Shown here piece by piece: positions 53,164 to 62,130 of a DNA stretch of 64,000 bases (its first letter is position 1; each line of letters starts with the position of its first letter). Location: positions 310,001-374,000 of the forward strand of contig NZ_BMUY01000003.1 of the NCBI RefSeq assembly GCF_014650435.1, written 5' to 3'. The notes beneath the pieces were generated by a model that saw only the letters and a program-made list of their open reading frames with translations, did no database searches and was not told the origin of the DNA. This stretch comes from Streptomyces tendae. GTDB lineage: Bacteria > Actinomycetota > Actinomycetes > Streptomycetales > Streptomycetaceae. The translations under genes were made by a program, and so were the position numbers.

Positions 53164-53250
53164 GCCTCCACAGTACGGGCCTGGCGGGCCGCGGGCAGGG
53201 GCCCTGGCGGGGTCCTAGGTCTTGAGTCCTATGCCCCCGGGTCTGAGACC

Positions 53251-53664
53251 ATGGACGGCGTGAATGAGATTCGGCGCGGCACGCTTCAGGAGCAGACCTT
53301 CTACGAGCAGGTCGGCGGGGAGGAGACCTTCCGCCGACTCGTCCACCGCTTCTACGAGGGGGTCGCCGAGGACCCGATCCTGCGGCCGATGTACCCGGAG
53401 GAGGACCTGGGTCCGGCCGAGGACCGTTTCGCGCTGTTCCTCATGCAGTACTGGGGCGGCCCGACCACGTACAGCGACAACCGGGGCCACCCGCGGCTGA
53501 GGATGCGGCACGCGCCCTTCGCCGTCGACCGGGCCGCGCACGACGCCTGGCTGAAGCACATGCGGGTCGCGCTGGACGAACTGGGCCTGTCCGAGGAGCA
53601 CGAGCAGACGCTGTGGAAGTACCTGACGTACGCGGCGGCCTCGATGATCAACACCCCTGACTGA
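53251..53664 (+). CDS. glbO: Group II truncated haemoglobin
   Basis: 137 residues with a 2-over-2 globin fold. VHRFYEGVAEDPILRPMYPE contains the distal tyrosine (B10), and LRMRHAPFAVDRAAHDAWLK holds the proximal histidine (F8) and the tryptophan G8 that marks group II. YWGGP is also conserved. Such proteins bind oxygen or react with NO and peroxide and are linked to respiration and redox balance. ATG 53251 is used; a GTG nine bases later is possible, and neither has a strong ribosome site. In M. tuberculosis glbO lies near Rv2466c and pepN, as here. Confidence 0.93.
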   Translation: MDGVNEIRRGTLQEQTFYEQVGGEETFRRLVHRFYEGVAEDPILRPMYPEEDLGPAEDRFALFLMQYWGGPTTYSDNRGHPRLRMRHAPFAVDRAAHDAWLKHMRVALDELGLSEEHEQTLWKYLTYAAASMINTPD

Positions 53665-53677
53665 TCCCGCTCCCGGC

Positions 53678-53718
53678 GGACTGACGGGCGCGGACTGACG
53701 GGCGCATTCCGGTCAGTC
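53678..53718. repeat. Tandem 14-bp repeat with adjoining inverted repeat
   Basis: GGACTGACGGGCGC occurs twice head to tail (53678-53691, 53692-53705). GACTGAC in the second copy (53693-53699) is mirrored by GTCAGTC (53712-53718). CCGGTCA then recurs three times up to about 53757. It may double as the terminator of the globin gene. The rest of 53665-53831 is the likely promoter region of the exporter. Confidence 0.6.
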
Positions 53719-53831
53719 GACACCGGATTCCGGTCACAATCCGGTCAAGTCCGAGCCCCAGACGCTTACTTCCACACCTCTCCCTCTGACAGCATCCCGG
53801 AAAGGTCTGTACAACAGCGGCGGGGGGCCGG

Positions 53832-56800
53832 GTGGCGGGGTACGGGGGACTCGTGGGGTTCGTGCTGCTGCGGGCGCGTGCGCACCGTCTGCTGCTGGCC
53901 GCGGCCCTGCTCACGGTCCTGCTGACCAGCACGGTGCTGGCCACCCTGACCGCCTACTCGGGCGCCGTCGGCGACGCGGCCCTGCGGCACGCACTGGCCG
54001 ACTCCCGCACCGGGGCCGACGCCGCGCTGATCGTGAAGGCGGACGTACCGGCCGAGCAGCGGCCCACCGCCGACGCCACCGTGCGCGAGGGCGCCGCGAG
54101 GACCTTCGACGGGCTGCCGCGCACGGTACGGACGCTGGTGCGCTCGGGCCCATACGCGCTGCCCGGCTCCCTGCGGCCCCCCACCGAGCGGTCCGGCGAC
54201 CCGGACCTGACGTTCTTCGCGGCGCTCGACCCGACGCAGGTCCGCATCGACGAGGGCCGGATGCCCTCGAACGGGGGCGGGGGCGCGGACGCCGACGGCG
54301 CCGTCGAGGTGGCGGTGCCGGTGGCCGCCGCCGAGCGCATCGGCGTCGGCACGGGCGACCGGCTCACCCTCACCGACCGGCTCGACGGTCCCGCCGTCCG
54401 CGTCGTGGTGAGCGGCCTGTACCGGCCGGTCGACGCCGGGGCACCGTACTGGCGGCTCGACGACCTGGCCGGGCGCGGCCTCCAGGAGGGCGGCTTCACG
54501 ACGTACGGGCCGCTGCTCGCCCCGCCCGGGGCGCTGAGCGGCGGCCGGGTCAGCGCGGGATCGTCCGGGTGGCTGGTGACCGCGGACTACTCCTCGCTGA
54601 CGACCGGACGGACCCAGGACCTCGGGGACGCGGCCCGGGGCGGTATGGCGTGGCTGCGCGAGCAGAAGGTGCTCAGCGGCACCACCGCGGCGACCACGGA
54701 GCTGCCCTCGATCCTGGAGCGTCTCGACCGTTCGCTGGAGGTGTCCCGTTCCACCCTCCTGGTCATCGCGCTGCAGCTCGTGCTGCTCGCGGGCGGTGCG
54801 CTGCTGCTGGTGGCGCGGCTGCTGAGCGTGGAGCGGGCGGGCGAGCTGCGGCTGCTGCGGGCGCGCGGCGCCTCCCGGGCCCGGCTGGCGGCGGGCTCGG
54901 CGCTGGAGGCGCTGCTGCTGGCGGTGCCCGCGCTGGTCTGCGCGCCGCTGCTGGCCAGGCCGCTGGTCCGGCTGCTGGCCGGGCAGGGCGCACTGGCCCG
55001 GATCGGGCTCGGCTGGGAACCGTCGGCCGGCGGCAGTGGCACGGTGTGGCTGGTGACGGCGGTCGCGGCGCTCGGGTGCACGCTGGCCGTGGCACTGCCC
55101 GCGCTGACCCTGGCGCCGGAGGCGGGCGGACGGCCCCGGGCGCTGCCGGGCTGGCTGCGGGCCGGCGCGGACGTGGGCCTGCTGGTGATCGCCGGTATCG
55201 CCTACTGGCAGCTGGACCAGCAGACCTCCGCCACCGAAACGGGCGAGGCCGACGACGCGGGCACCCTGGGGGTCGATCCGCTGTTCGTGGCGACGCCCAC
55301 GCTGGCGCTGCTGGCCGGGACGGTGCTGGCGCTGCGGCTGCTGCCGCTGGTGGCGCGGCTGGCGGAACGCCGGGCGGCGAGCGGGCGCGGGCTCGCGGCG
55401 GCGCTGGCGGGCTGGCAGCTGAGCCGCCGTCCGATGCGCGGGGCCGGCCCGGTGCTGCTGCTGGTGCTCGCCGTGGCGCTGGGCACGATGGCCATCGGGC
55501 AGGGTGCCTCGTGGTCCCGTTCGCAGGACGACCAGGCCGACTTCCGCGCGGGTGCGCCGATCCGGATGCAGGCCGCGGGCACGCCGGGACCGGGCCGCAC
55601 CGACCTGATCGCGGGCGTCCCGGGCGTGGCGGAGGTCGCCCCGGCGGCCCGGTCCGAGGTCTCCCTGTCCGGCGACCGGACGGCGACGGTGCTCGCGCTG
55701 GACACCTCGCACGCGGCGGGGTCGATGCTGCTGCGGCCGGACCTGGCCGACGCGTCGCCGCGCGAGCTGCTGTCCGGGATGGCGCCGGGTCGGCCGTCGA
55801 AGGGCGCGCCGATTCCGGCGGACACGGCCCGGCTGGCGCTGGCGGCGACGTTGACCGTCTCGGACGCCGACACGGACGCCCCGCCGGACACCGGCCCTGA
55901 CACCAGGCCGGGCGCCGGACCGGAGGCCGGGCCGGACGGCTCCCGGTCGGCGGACGTGACGGTCACCGTCGAGGACCGCTGGGGCACCCCGTACCTGCTG
56001 GACGCCGGTTCGCTGGCCGCCGACGGCCGCGAGCACACGCTCGGCCTGGACCTCGCCGCCGGACCGCTCACCCTGACCGGCGTCGAGTTCACGGTGGTCC
56101 AGCCCGGCGGCCGGGGCGAGGAACACCGCCTGACGGTACGGCAGGTGACCACCACCGCCGACGATGGGACCGTACGCCGGGTGCCGTTGCCGGACGACTG
56201 GACGGCCGGGTCGCAACTGTCGCCGCCGCTCTCCGTGCCGGACGCGGCCGGCGCCCCGTCCAAGCCCCGCCTGCTCGACTCCGGGCCGCTCGGCGTCGAG
56301 TACTTCACGGGCCGCTCGGACGGCGGTTGGCAGATCGCCACGCTGACCGTGCGGCTGCGGGTCGCGCAGCCGAAGGCGTCCGAGGTGACCGCCGTGGCCA
56401 CCGACCGTTTCCTCGACTCCTCGGGCGCCCGCACCGGGCAGCGCGTCACGGTCCTGATCGGCGGCCACGACGTCCCGGTGCGCATCGTCCGCTCGGTGCG
56501 CGAACTGCCGGGCACCGGTCCCGAGACCCCCTCGGCGCGCTTCGGCGGCGGCCTGCTGGTCGACCTGCCGTCGGTCAACCGGCGGCTGCAGAGCACGTAC
56601 GGCGCCGCCGTCGCGCCCACCGAGTGGTGGCTGCGGGCCGGGCCGGGGAAGACCGACGAGGCGGCGGCGGGCCTGCGGGCGTTCCCGGACACCGCACCGG
56701 CCCGGGTGCTGGTGCGCGACGAGGTCGCCGAGCGGCTGCGCGACGACCCGTTCGGGGCCGGTCCCGGGGCGGCGTTCGCCGCGGCGACCCTGGTGGCGGT

Positions 56801-57185
56801 GGCGCTCGCCGCGGTCGGCTTCGCGGTGAGCGCGGCCGGGTCGCTGCGCGAGCGCGGCACCGAGTTCTCCGTCCTGCGCGCCCTGGGCGCCTCACGCCGC
56901 CGGCTGGCCCGTACGGTCGCCGCCGAGCAGGGCGTGCTGACCGGCCTGGCGCTGCTGACCGGCGCGGCCCTGGGCGCCGTCCTGACCCGGGCGGTGATCC
57001 CGCTGACCGTGCTGACCCCGCAGGCCACCCGCCCCGTGCCGGACGTCCACGTGGCGCTGCCGGCCGACCGCATCGTCCTGCTGCTGGCCGGTACGGCCGT
57101 CGTCCCGCTCCTGGTCACCGCGGCCCTGGCCCTGCGCCGCACGGACACGACGGTGACCCTCAAGGACGGAGGTACCGGACGGTGA
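53832..57185 (+). CDS. FtsX-family ABC exporter permease, large (first of two)
   Basis: 1117 residues. The first membrane segment is LLLAAALLTVLLTSTVLATL (~18-37), followed by a large extracytoplasmic domain, a cluster of membrane helices (~300-560) and further extracytoplasmic sequence. A C-terminal FtsX domain ends the protein (ERGTEFSVLRALGASRRRLA is the cytoplasmic coupling helix). Two FtsX units are present (the other at ELRLLRARGASRARLAAGSA). This MacB/LolCE-like architecture moves or senses lipids, peptides or envelope components by mechanotransmission. The GTG start at 53832 follows a G-rich run. The stop overlaps the next permease start (GTGA), and the ATPase is third in the operon. 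Substrate unknown. Confidence 0.87.
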   Translation: MAGYGGLVGFVLLRARAHRLLLAAALLTVLLTSTVLATLTAYSGAVGDAALRHALADSRTGADAALIVKADVPAEQRPTADATVREGAARTFDGLPRTVRTLVRSGPYALPGSLRPPTERSGDPDLTFFAALDPTQVRIDEGRMPSNGGGGADADGAVEVAVPVAAAERIGVGTGDRLTLTDRLDGPAVRVVVSGLYRPVDAGAPYWRLDDLAGRGLQEGGFTTYGPLLAPPGALSGGRVSAGSSGWLVTADYSSLTTGRTQDLGDAARGGMAWLREQKVLSGTTAATTELPSILERLDRSLEVSRSTLLVIALQLVLLAGGALLLVARLLSVERAGELRLLRARGASRARLAAGSALEALLLAVPALVCAPLLARPLVRLLAGQGALARIGLGWEPSAGGSGTVWLVTAVAALGCTLAVALPALTLAPEAGGRPRALPGWLRAGADVGLLVIAGIAYWQLDQQTSATETGEADDAGTLGVDPLFVATPTLALLAGTVLALRLLPLVARLAERRAASGRGLAAALAGWQLSRRPMRGAGPVLLLVLAVALGTMAIGQGASWSRSQDDQADFRAGAPIRMQAAGTPGPGRTDLIAGVPGVAEVAPAARSEVSLSGDRTATVLALDTSHAAGSMLLRPDLADASPRELLSGMAPGRPSKGAPIPADTARLALAATLTVSDADTDAPPDTGPDTRPGAGPEAGPDGSRSADVTVTVEDRWGTPYLLDAGSLAADGREHTLGLDLAAGPLTLTGVEFTVVQPGGRGEEHRLTVRQVTTTADDGTVRRVPLPDDWTAGSQLSPPLSVPDAAGAPSKPRLLDSGPLGVEYFTGRSDGGWQIATLTVRLRVAQPKASEVTAVATDRFLDSSGARTGQRVTVLIGGHDVPVRIVRSVRELPGTGPETPSARFGGGLLVDLPSVNRRLQSTYGAAVAPTEWWLRAGPGKTDEAAAGLRAFPDTAPARVLVRDEVAERLRDDPFGAGPGAAFAAATLVAVALAAVGFAVSAAGSLRERGTEFSVLRALGASRRRLARTVAAEQGVLTGLALLTGAALGAVLTRAVIPLTVLTPQATRPVPDVHVALPADRIVLLLAGTAVVPLLVTAALALRRTDTTVTLKDGGTGR

Positions 57186-59914
57186 ACCCCGTGACCGCGC
57201 CCTGGGTGCGGACCCGGCTGCGGGCCGCGCCCGGCGCCGCCGTCGCGCTGGCGGTGCTGGTGGCGCTGACCGCGTGCCTGGCCGCCGCGTTCCCCCGGGC
57301 GCTGGACCGGTACACGGACGCCGGTCTGCGCCAGGCCGTCGAGCACGCCCCGGTCGACGAGAGCAGCATCCTGGTGACCGCCGGGCCCGACCTCGACGGA
57401 GGGGTGGCCCACACGGAGGAGAGCGTCCGGCCAGAACGCCTCACCGGCCTCTACGAGTCCACCCTCGACACCGTCGAACGTCCGCTCGTCATCGACCGGA
57501 AGCGGTCCTCCTACGGCGTCCGCACCACCGAGACCGTGCCGTCGCCGGACAAGTGGCTGCCCCGGCCCGACGGCCTCCCCGCGGAGATGCTCCTCGCCGC
57601 CCCGCAGGGTCTCGCCGACCACGCCCGGCTGCGCTCCGGCCGACTGCCCGAGGTCACCGGCGGGGAGGCGAGCGTCGAGACCGCCGAGGTGCAGGCCGCG
57701 GTGACCGAGGAGACGGCGCGCACCCTGCACATCGAGGTGGGCTCGGTCATCCACCTGCCGGGCAGCCACGACCTCACCGTCCGCGTCACCGGCATCGTCG
57801 CCCCCGAGGAGGCCGACAGCCCCTACTGGTCCGTCGACTCCCTGCTGCGCACCCCCTCCCTGCGGCGGGTGCCGGGTCCGATGGGGGCCTCCAACCCCAG
57901 CTACTGGGTCGGCGGCCTGCTGCTCGCCCCCGAGGCGGCACCCGCACTGCTGAGCGTGACCACCACGGTCCGCTACTGGCACCTGACCCCCGACCCGGAC
58001 ACCCTGCACAGCCGCGACGTCGACGCACTCGCGTCCGCCGTGGCCTCCCTGGAGTCCGGTCCGGGCCTGGAGCGGCTGCACGCGACGATCAGCCCTCTCA
58101 CGGACGTCGCGACCGGACTCGACGCCGCCTTCACCACGTACGAGGAACTCCGCGGCGACATCGGCCCGCTGATCGTCGTCGCCGCGTCCGGCGCGGGCAC
58201 GGTCGCCGTCGTCGTCCTGCTGATGGCGGGCGGCCTGGCCACCGACCGGCGCCGCGCCGAGCTGGCCCTGCTGCGGGCCCGCGGCGCCTCCGTACGGGGC
58301 ATGGCGGGGCGGCTGCTCGCCGAGACGGCCGTCGTCGCCGTGCCCGCGGGCGCCCTCGGCTTCGGCGCGGCCCTGCTCGCGCTGCCCGGCGCCCGGCTGC
58401 TGCCCGCGCTGTGGGCCGCGGTCGCGGTCACCGCCGTGGCCTGCCTCGCGCTGCCGCTGCGGGCCGTCGCCGCGCACCACGCCGTACGGATCCACGACGG
58501 CCGCCGGGACGCGGCGTCCCCGCGTGCGTCCCGGCGCCGTACGGTCGCCGAACTGACCGTCGTGGTCCTCGCCCTCGGCGCGGTCGAACTGCTGCGCCGG
58601 CGCGGGACGACGGACGGTGCCGGTGACCTGGAGGCGATGGCCCCGGTCCTGGTCGGGGTGATCGCCGCGCTGGTGCTGGTGCGCCTGTACCCGCTGCCGC
58701 TGCGCGGACTGGCCCGCCCGGCCAGGCGGCTGCGGGGCGCCGTCGGGCCGCTCGCGCTGGCCCGGGCGGGCCGCGCCTCCGCCTCCGCCGTGCTGCCGCT
58801 GCTCGCACTGCTGACCGCGTTCACCGTGGCGGCGTTCGGCGGCTCGGTCCTCAGCGGCGTCGCCGACGCCCGCGACCGGGCGGCGCTGATCTCCGTCGGC
58901 GCCGACGGCCGGGTGGAGGCGGAGGCCGCGCTGCCCGCCGGGCTGACCGACCGCCTCGGGCAGGCGCCCGGGGTGCGGAAGGTCACCGAGGTCGGCCTCG
59001 ACTACCAGGCCAGGACCAACGACGGCCGCCAGGCCCTGCCGCTCGCGGCGGTGGACCCGGGCGACTACGCGGCGCTGGCCGGGCGGACGGACCTCGGCAC
59101 GTTCCCCGCGGGCGAGCTGAGACGGCCGGACGGCGCCGAGGGCGGCTCCGAGGACGCCGTGCTGCCCGCGCTGGCCTCCCCCACCGTCGCCGAACGGTTC
59201 GGCGACGGCACCTTCCAGGTGCGCCTCGCCGACGGCGGCCACGCCACGCTGCGGATCGTCGTGGTCCGCGACCGCACTCCCGCCGTGTACGGCGACGAGT
59301 TCCTCGTCGTGGACCGTGCCGGACTGCCCGCCGCGGCCGCCCGGCCGAACGTACTGCTGCTGACCGGCGACGACCTGGACGCGGGTGCGGTGCACCGGGC
59401 GGCGGACGGCGCCGGTGCCGTCCACCTGCGGTCCGAGGAGCGCGGCACGTTCGTGGACTCCCCACTGCAGTCCGGCGCGGAACGCATCTACACGGCCGCC
59501 GTGGCCGCCGGCGCCGGCTACGCGGCGCTGGCCCTGCTGCTGTCCCTGGCGAGCGCCGCACCGGAACGCGCCGCCCTCCTGGCCCGGCTGCGCACCATGG
59601 GCCTCACCCGCGCCCAGGGCCGCCGCCTGCTCGTCCTGGAGTCGCTCCCGCAGGCCCTGCCCGCGGCCCTGGGCGGCATCCTGACCGGCTGGGCCGCCGT
59701 ACGGCTCCTCTCCCCCGGCATCGACCTGACGACCATCGCGGTGTCCTCGACGACGTCCACGGCGGGGCGGGCGGAGCTGAGCGCCGACCCGTGGTCGCTG
59801 GCCGTCCCGGCGGTGGCGGTGCTGGTCCTGACGGTGGGGGTGGCGGCGCTCCAGGCGTGGTGGTCGGGCCGGCGCGCAGCGGTGGCGGAGCTGCGGGCGG
59901 GCGACGCGCGGTGA
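57182..59914 (+). CDS. FtsX-family ABC exporter permease, large (second of two)
   Basis: 910 residues. It starts at GTG 57182, overlapping the previous stop by four bases. A first membrane segment (VALAVLVALTACLAAAFP, ~23-40) is followed by an extracytoplasmic domain and two FtsX modules. Coupling-helix sequences are RRAELALLRARGASVRGMAG and RAALLARLRTMGLTRAQGRR. It pairs with the preceding 1117-residue permease as a heterodimer driven by the ATPase at 59991. Two very large permeases with one ATPase are a common Streptomyces exporter arrangement whose cargo is generally unknown. No sensor kinase genes of the BceRS type are adjacent. Confidence 0.87.
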   Translation: MNPVTAPWVRTRLRAAPGAAVALAVLVALTACLAAAFPRALDRYTDAGLRQAVEHAPVDESSILVTAGPDLDGGVAHTEESVRPERLTGLYESTLDTVERPLVIDRKRSSYGVRTTETVPSPDKWLPRPDGLPAEMLLAAPQGLADHARLRSGRLPEVTGGEASVETAEVQAAVTEETARTLHIEVGSVIHLPGSHDLTVRVTGIVAPEEADSPYWSVDSLLRTPSLRRVPGPMGASNPSYWVGGLLLAPEAAPALLSVTTTVRYWHLTPDPDTLHSRDVDALASAVASLESGPGLERLHATISPLTDVATGLDAAFTTYEELRGDIGPLIVVAASGAGTVAVVVLLMAGGLATDRRRAELALLRARGASVRGMAGRLLAETAVVAVPAGALGFGAALLALPGARLLPALWAAVAVTAVACLALPLRAVAAHHAVRIHDGRRDAASPRASRRRTVAELTVVVLALGAVELLRRRGTTDGAGDLEAMAPVLVGVIAALVLVRLYPLPLRGLARPARRLRGAVGPLALARAGRASASAVLPLLALLTAFTVAAFGGSVLSGVADARDRAALISVGADGRVEAEAALPAGLTDRLGQAPGVRKVTEVGLDYQARTNDGRQALPLAAVDPGDYAALAGRTDLGTFPAGELRRPDGAEGGSEDAVLPALASPTVAERFGDGTFQVRLADGGHATLRIVVVRDRTPAVYGDEFLVVDRAGLPAAAARPNVLLLTGDDLDAGAVHRAADGAGAVHLRSEERGTFVDSPLQSGAERIYTAAVAAGAGYAALALLLSLASAAPERAALLARLRTMGLTRAQGRRLLVLESLPQALPAALGGILTGWAAVRLLSPGIDLTTIAVSSTTSTAGRAELSADPWSLAVPAVAVLVLTVGVAALQAWWSGRRAAVAELRAGDAR

Positions 59915-59990
59915 GGGCCCGGCGTGAGGAGACCTGGCGGACAGCGCACACGGACGACACGGAGACGGCCGCGGACACGGAGGAGAGCCG

Positions 59991-60950
59991 ATGACGACCA
60001 ACCCCACCCTCGCGGACCTGGCCGACCGCGCCACCGCGTCCCGGGACCGGCCCGCGTACGGACACGACGCCCTGATCACCTGCGACCGCCTGGTGCGGAT
60101 CTTCAGCGCGGACGGGGTGGAGGTGCAGGCCCTGCAGGGGCTCGACCTGCTGGTCCGGGAGGGCGAGCTGATGGCACTGGTCGGTGCCTCGGGCAGCGGC
60201 AAGTCCACCCTGATGAACATCCTGGCCGGTCTGGACACGCCGACTGCCGGGGCGGCCCGGGTCGCGGGGCGCGACCTGCTCGCGATGACGGCGAAGGACC
60301 GCCTGGCCTACCGCCGTACGGTGGTCGGCTTCGTGTGGCAGCAGACGTCCCGGAACCTGATGCCGTACCTGACCGCCGCGCAGAACGTCGCGCTGCCCAT
60401 GCAGCTGGCCGGCACCGGCGGACGCCGGGCGGCGCGCACCGAGCGCGCGCTGGAACTCCTGGACCTGATGGGCATCGCGGAGTGCCGCGACCGGCGTCCG
60501 CAGCAGATGTCCGGTGGGCAGCAGCAGCGGGTCGCCATCGCCGTGGCCCTGGCGGGCAGCCCGTCCGTACTGCTCGCGGACGAGCCGACGGGCGAGCTGG
60601 ACTCCCACACCGCGGAACAGATCTTCGCCGCGTTCCGCACGGCGAACGAGCACCTGGGCACGACGGTCGTCATCGTCACCCACGACCAGGCGGTGGCCGG
60701 TGAGGTCCGCCGCACCGTCGCCATCCGCGACGGCCGCACCTCCACGGAGGTCCTGCGCCGCAGCGAGGTGGACGCCGAGACCGGCCACGAGACGGTGGTG
60801 GCCCGCGAGTACGCCATGCTCGACCGCGCCGGCCGGCTCCAGCTGCCCGCCGACTACACCGCGGCCCTCGGCATGCGCGACCGCGTCGCGCTGGAACTGG
60901 AGTCCGACCACATCGCCGTACGCCCGGACGACAGCGACCCCCAGCACTGA
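59991..60950 (+). CDS. ABC exporter ATP-binding protein, MacB/LolD type
   Basis: 319 residues. Motifs: Walker A GASGSGKST, Q-loop FVWQQTSRNLMPYLTAAQNV, signature MSGGQQQRVAIAVAL, Walker B VLLADEPTGELD and switch VIVTHDQ. The ELD after Walker B is typical of the MacB/LolD group that partners FtsX permeases. A C-terminal extension of ~80 residues (from TSTEVLRRSEVDAETG) follows the nucleotide-binding domain; it is hydrophilic and includes a predicted strand-rich piece (RLQLPADYTAALGMRDRVAL). The gene begins 76 bases after the second permease. It ends the exporter operon, and a short hairpin follows. Confidence 0.92.
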   Translation: MTTNPTLADLADRATASRDRPAYGHDALITCDRLVRIFSADGVEVQALQGLDLLVREGELMALVGASGSGKSTLMNILAGLDTPTAGAARVAGRDLLAMTAKDRLAYRRTVVGFVWQQTSRNLMPYLTAAQNVALPMQLAGTGGRRAARTERALELLDLMGIAECRDRRPQQMSGGQQQRVAIAVALAGSPSVLLADEPTGELDSHTAEQIFAAFRTANEHLGTTVVIVTHDQAVAGEVRRTVAIRDGRTSTEVLRRSEVDAETGHETVVAREYAMLDRAGRLQLPADYTAALGMRDRVALELESDHIAVRPDDSDPQH

Positions 60951-60958
60951 GCGGCCGG

Positions 60959-60974
60959 GGAGGTTTGCACCTCC
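60959..60974. terminator. Short hairpin between convergent genes
   Basis: GGAGGT (60959-60964) pairs with ACCTCC (60969-60974) around TTGC. It is weak but lies in the 30-base gap between convergent stops. Confidence 0.4.
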
Positions 60975-60980
60975 TGGGCC

Positions 60981-61721
60981 TCAGCGCACGCTGAGACCCA
61001 GCGCCCCGGTACCGGCCCGCCGCAGCGCGACGGACCCGAAGGGCGTGCGCAGCCGCAGCCACGCACCGGAGGACAGCAGCTTCGGCGCGTCCTCGCCGAG
61101 GTCGGTGTCGAACCCGGCCCCGGCTCCGGCTCCGGTCACGGGCCCTGAGCCGGGCGGAGTTCGGCGTGACCGCAGGAAGCCGAGCGACTGGGCCGCGTGC
61201 ACGGCCCGCACCGGCAACCCGGTGTCCCCGACGCTCCGGGACCAGATCTCCCGCCCGACCCGGTCCAGCTCGGCCCGCGTACGGTCCTCGGGGGCCAACT
61301 CCCCCGTACGCGTGCGGAACTCCGCCACCGCGGCGGCGACCAGCGCGCGCAGGGCGTCCGGGCCGGGCAGCCCCGCCTCGGTCCGCCAGCCCCCGCGCGG
61401 GGGCAGCACCCCGGCCCAGGGCGGCCCGGTCACCGCGCCCGGCACACCGGAGGTGGCCGCCCGCTCGTCCACGGACTCGAGCAGCTCACCGGCGGAGACG
61501 GTCACGTCGAGCGTGTCGTCGAGCCCGTTCTCGTACGGCTTGGCCAGCCGGACCGCGCGCACGGCCAGCACCTCGAAGGAGGGCGGCCGCCCGAAGACGG
61601 CCAGGGCCGTGCCGGCCGCCTGGAGGCGCACCGCGGCCGAACGGTCGTAGTGGAGCAGCCGGGAGAGGAAGGCCGCGAGATCCGCGGCCTCCCCCTCGTC
61701 GGCCAGATGGAGCACCGTCAT
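60981..61721 (-). CDS. Conserved actinobacterial hypothetical protein
   Basis: 246 residues, soluble, no signal peptide. The first ~110 residues (LAAFLSRLLHYDRSAAVRLQ, FEVLAVRAVRLAKPYENGLD) form a well-ordered region. A middle helical part (LRALVAAAVAEFRTRTGEL) and a Gly/Ala-rich stretch near the end follow. Its start overlaps the stop of the thioesterase gene (ATGA), so it is translated with it. The same order of hypothetical, thioesterase and ABC-F gene occurs at Rv2474c-Rv2475c-Rv2477c in M. tuberculosis, so conservation is old, but no function is known to me. Confidence 0.8.
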   Translation of the reverse strand: MTVLHLADEGEAADLAAFLSRLLHYDRSAAVRLQAAGTALAVFGRPPSFEVLAVRAVRLAKPYENGLDDTLDVTVSAGELLESVDERAATSGVPGAVTGPPWAGVLPPRGGWRTEAGLPGPDALRALVAAAVAEFRTRTGELAPEDRTRAELDRVGREIWSRSVGDTGLPVRAVHAAQSLGFLRSRRTPPGSGPVTGAGAGAGFDTDLGEDAPKLLSSGAWLRLRTPFGSVALRRAGTGALGLSVR

Positions 61722-62128
61722 GCGGCGACGGCCTCCTCCTTGGTGTCCGTGTACTCCCGGAGGAACTCGCGCTCCTCGGCGGTGAGCCGCCGGGGCCGCT
61801 GCCCCTCGAAGTCGAACGGCACGATCACCGTGGAGGCGCGGACGTAGATCTCGTCCCCGTCCTTGACCTCGTAGGTGAGAGTGAACGAAGCCGCCCTGAT
61901 CTCCGTGACCCACAGCTCGATGTCGACCGGGTGGTGCCGGTGGACGAGCTGCCGCTTGTAGTCGATCTCATGGCGAGCCACCACCGACCCCTGCTTGAAG
62001 TCCTTCTCCGGGCGGAACAGGAAATCGATACGGGCCTCCTCCAGGTAGCGGAGGAAGACCACGTTGTTGACGTGGCCGTACGCGTCCATGTCCGCCCAGC
62101 GCAGTGGGCAGCGGTAGATGTGCCGCAA
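61718..62128 (-). CDS. Hotdog-fold acyl-CoA thioesterase (4HBT family)
   Basis: 136 residues, the size of a single hotdog domain. The catalytic region is RWADMDAYGHVNNVVFLRYL followed by E-E-A-R, the 4-hydroxybenzoyl-CoA thioesterase signature with the active aspartate in D-M-D. Later segments are VDIELWVTEIRAASFTLTYE and the acidic C-terminal helix. It hydrolyses acyl-CoA thioesters; the acyl group is unknown. The likely start is TTG at 62128, two bases past the ettA stop, because the conserved RHIYRCPLRW begins there and no ATG or GTG precedes it; ATG at codon 13 would cut the domain. The 3' end overlaps the next gene by ATGA. Confidence 0.85.
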   Translation of the reverse strand: MRHIYRCPLRWADMDAYGHVNNVVFLRYLEEARIDFLFRPEKDFKQGSVVARHEIDYKRQLVHRHHPVDIELWVTEIRAASFTLTYEVKDGDEIYVRASTVIVPFDFEGQRPRRLTAEEREFLREYTDTKEEAVAA

Positions 62129-62130
62129 GA

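Noticed and set aside
55202..60238. A very long open frame (about 1.7 kilocodons) on the minus strand opposite the exporter genes, and similar long frames opposite pepN, pknG and the subtilase.
   Set aside because: They are products of GC-rich codon third positions on the true strand. Their translations are Arg/Pro/Ala/Gly-rich without recognisable motifs, while the plus-strand genes have intact family motifs.
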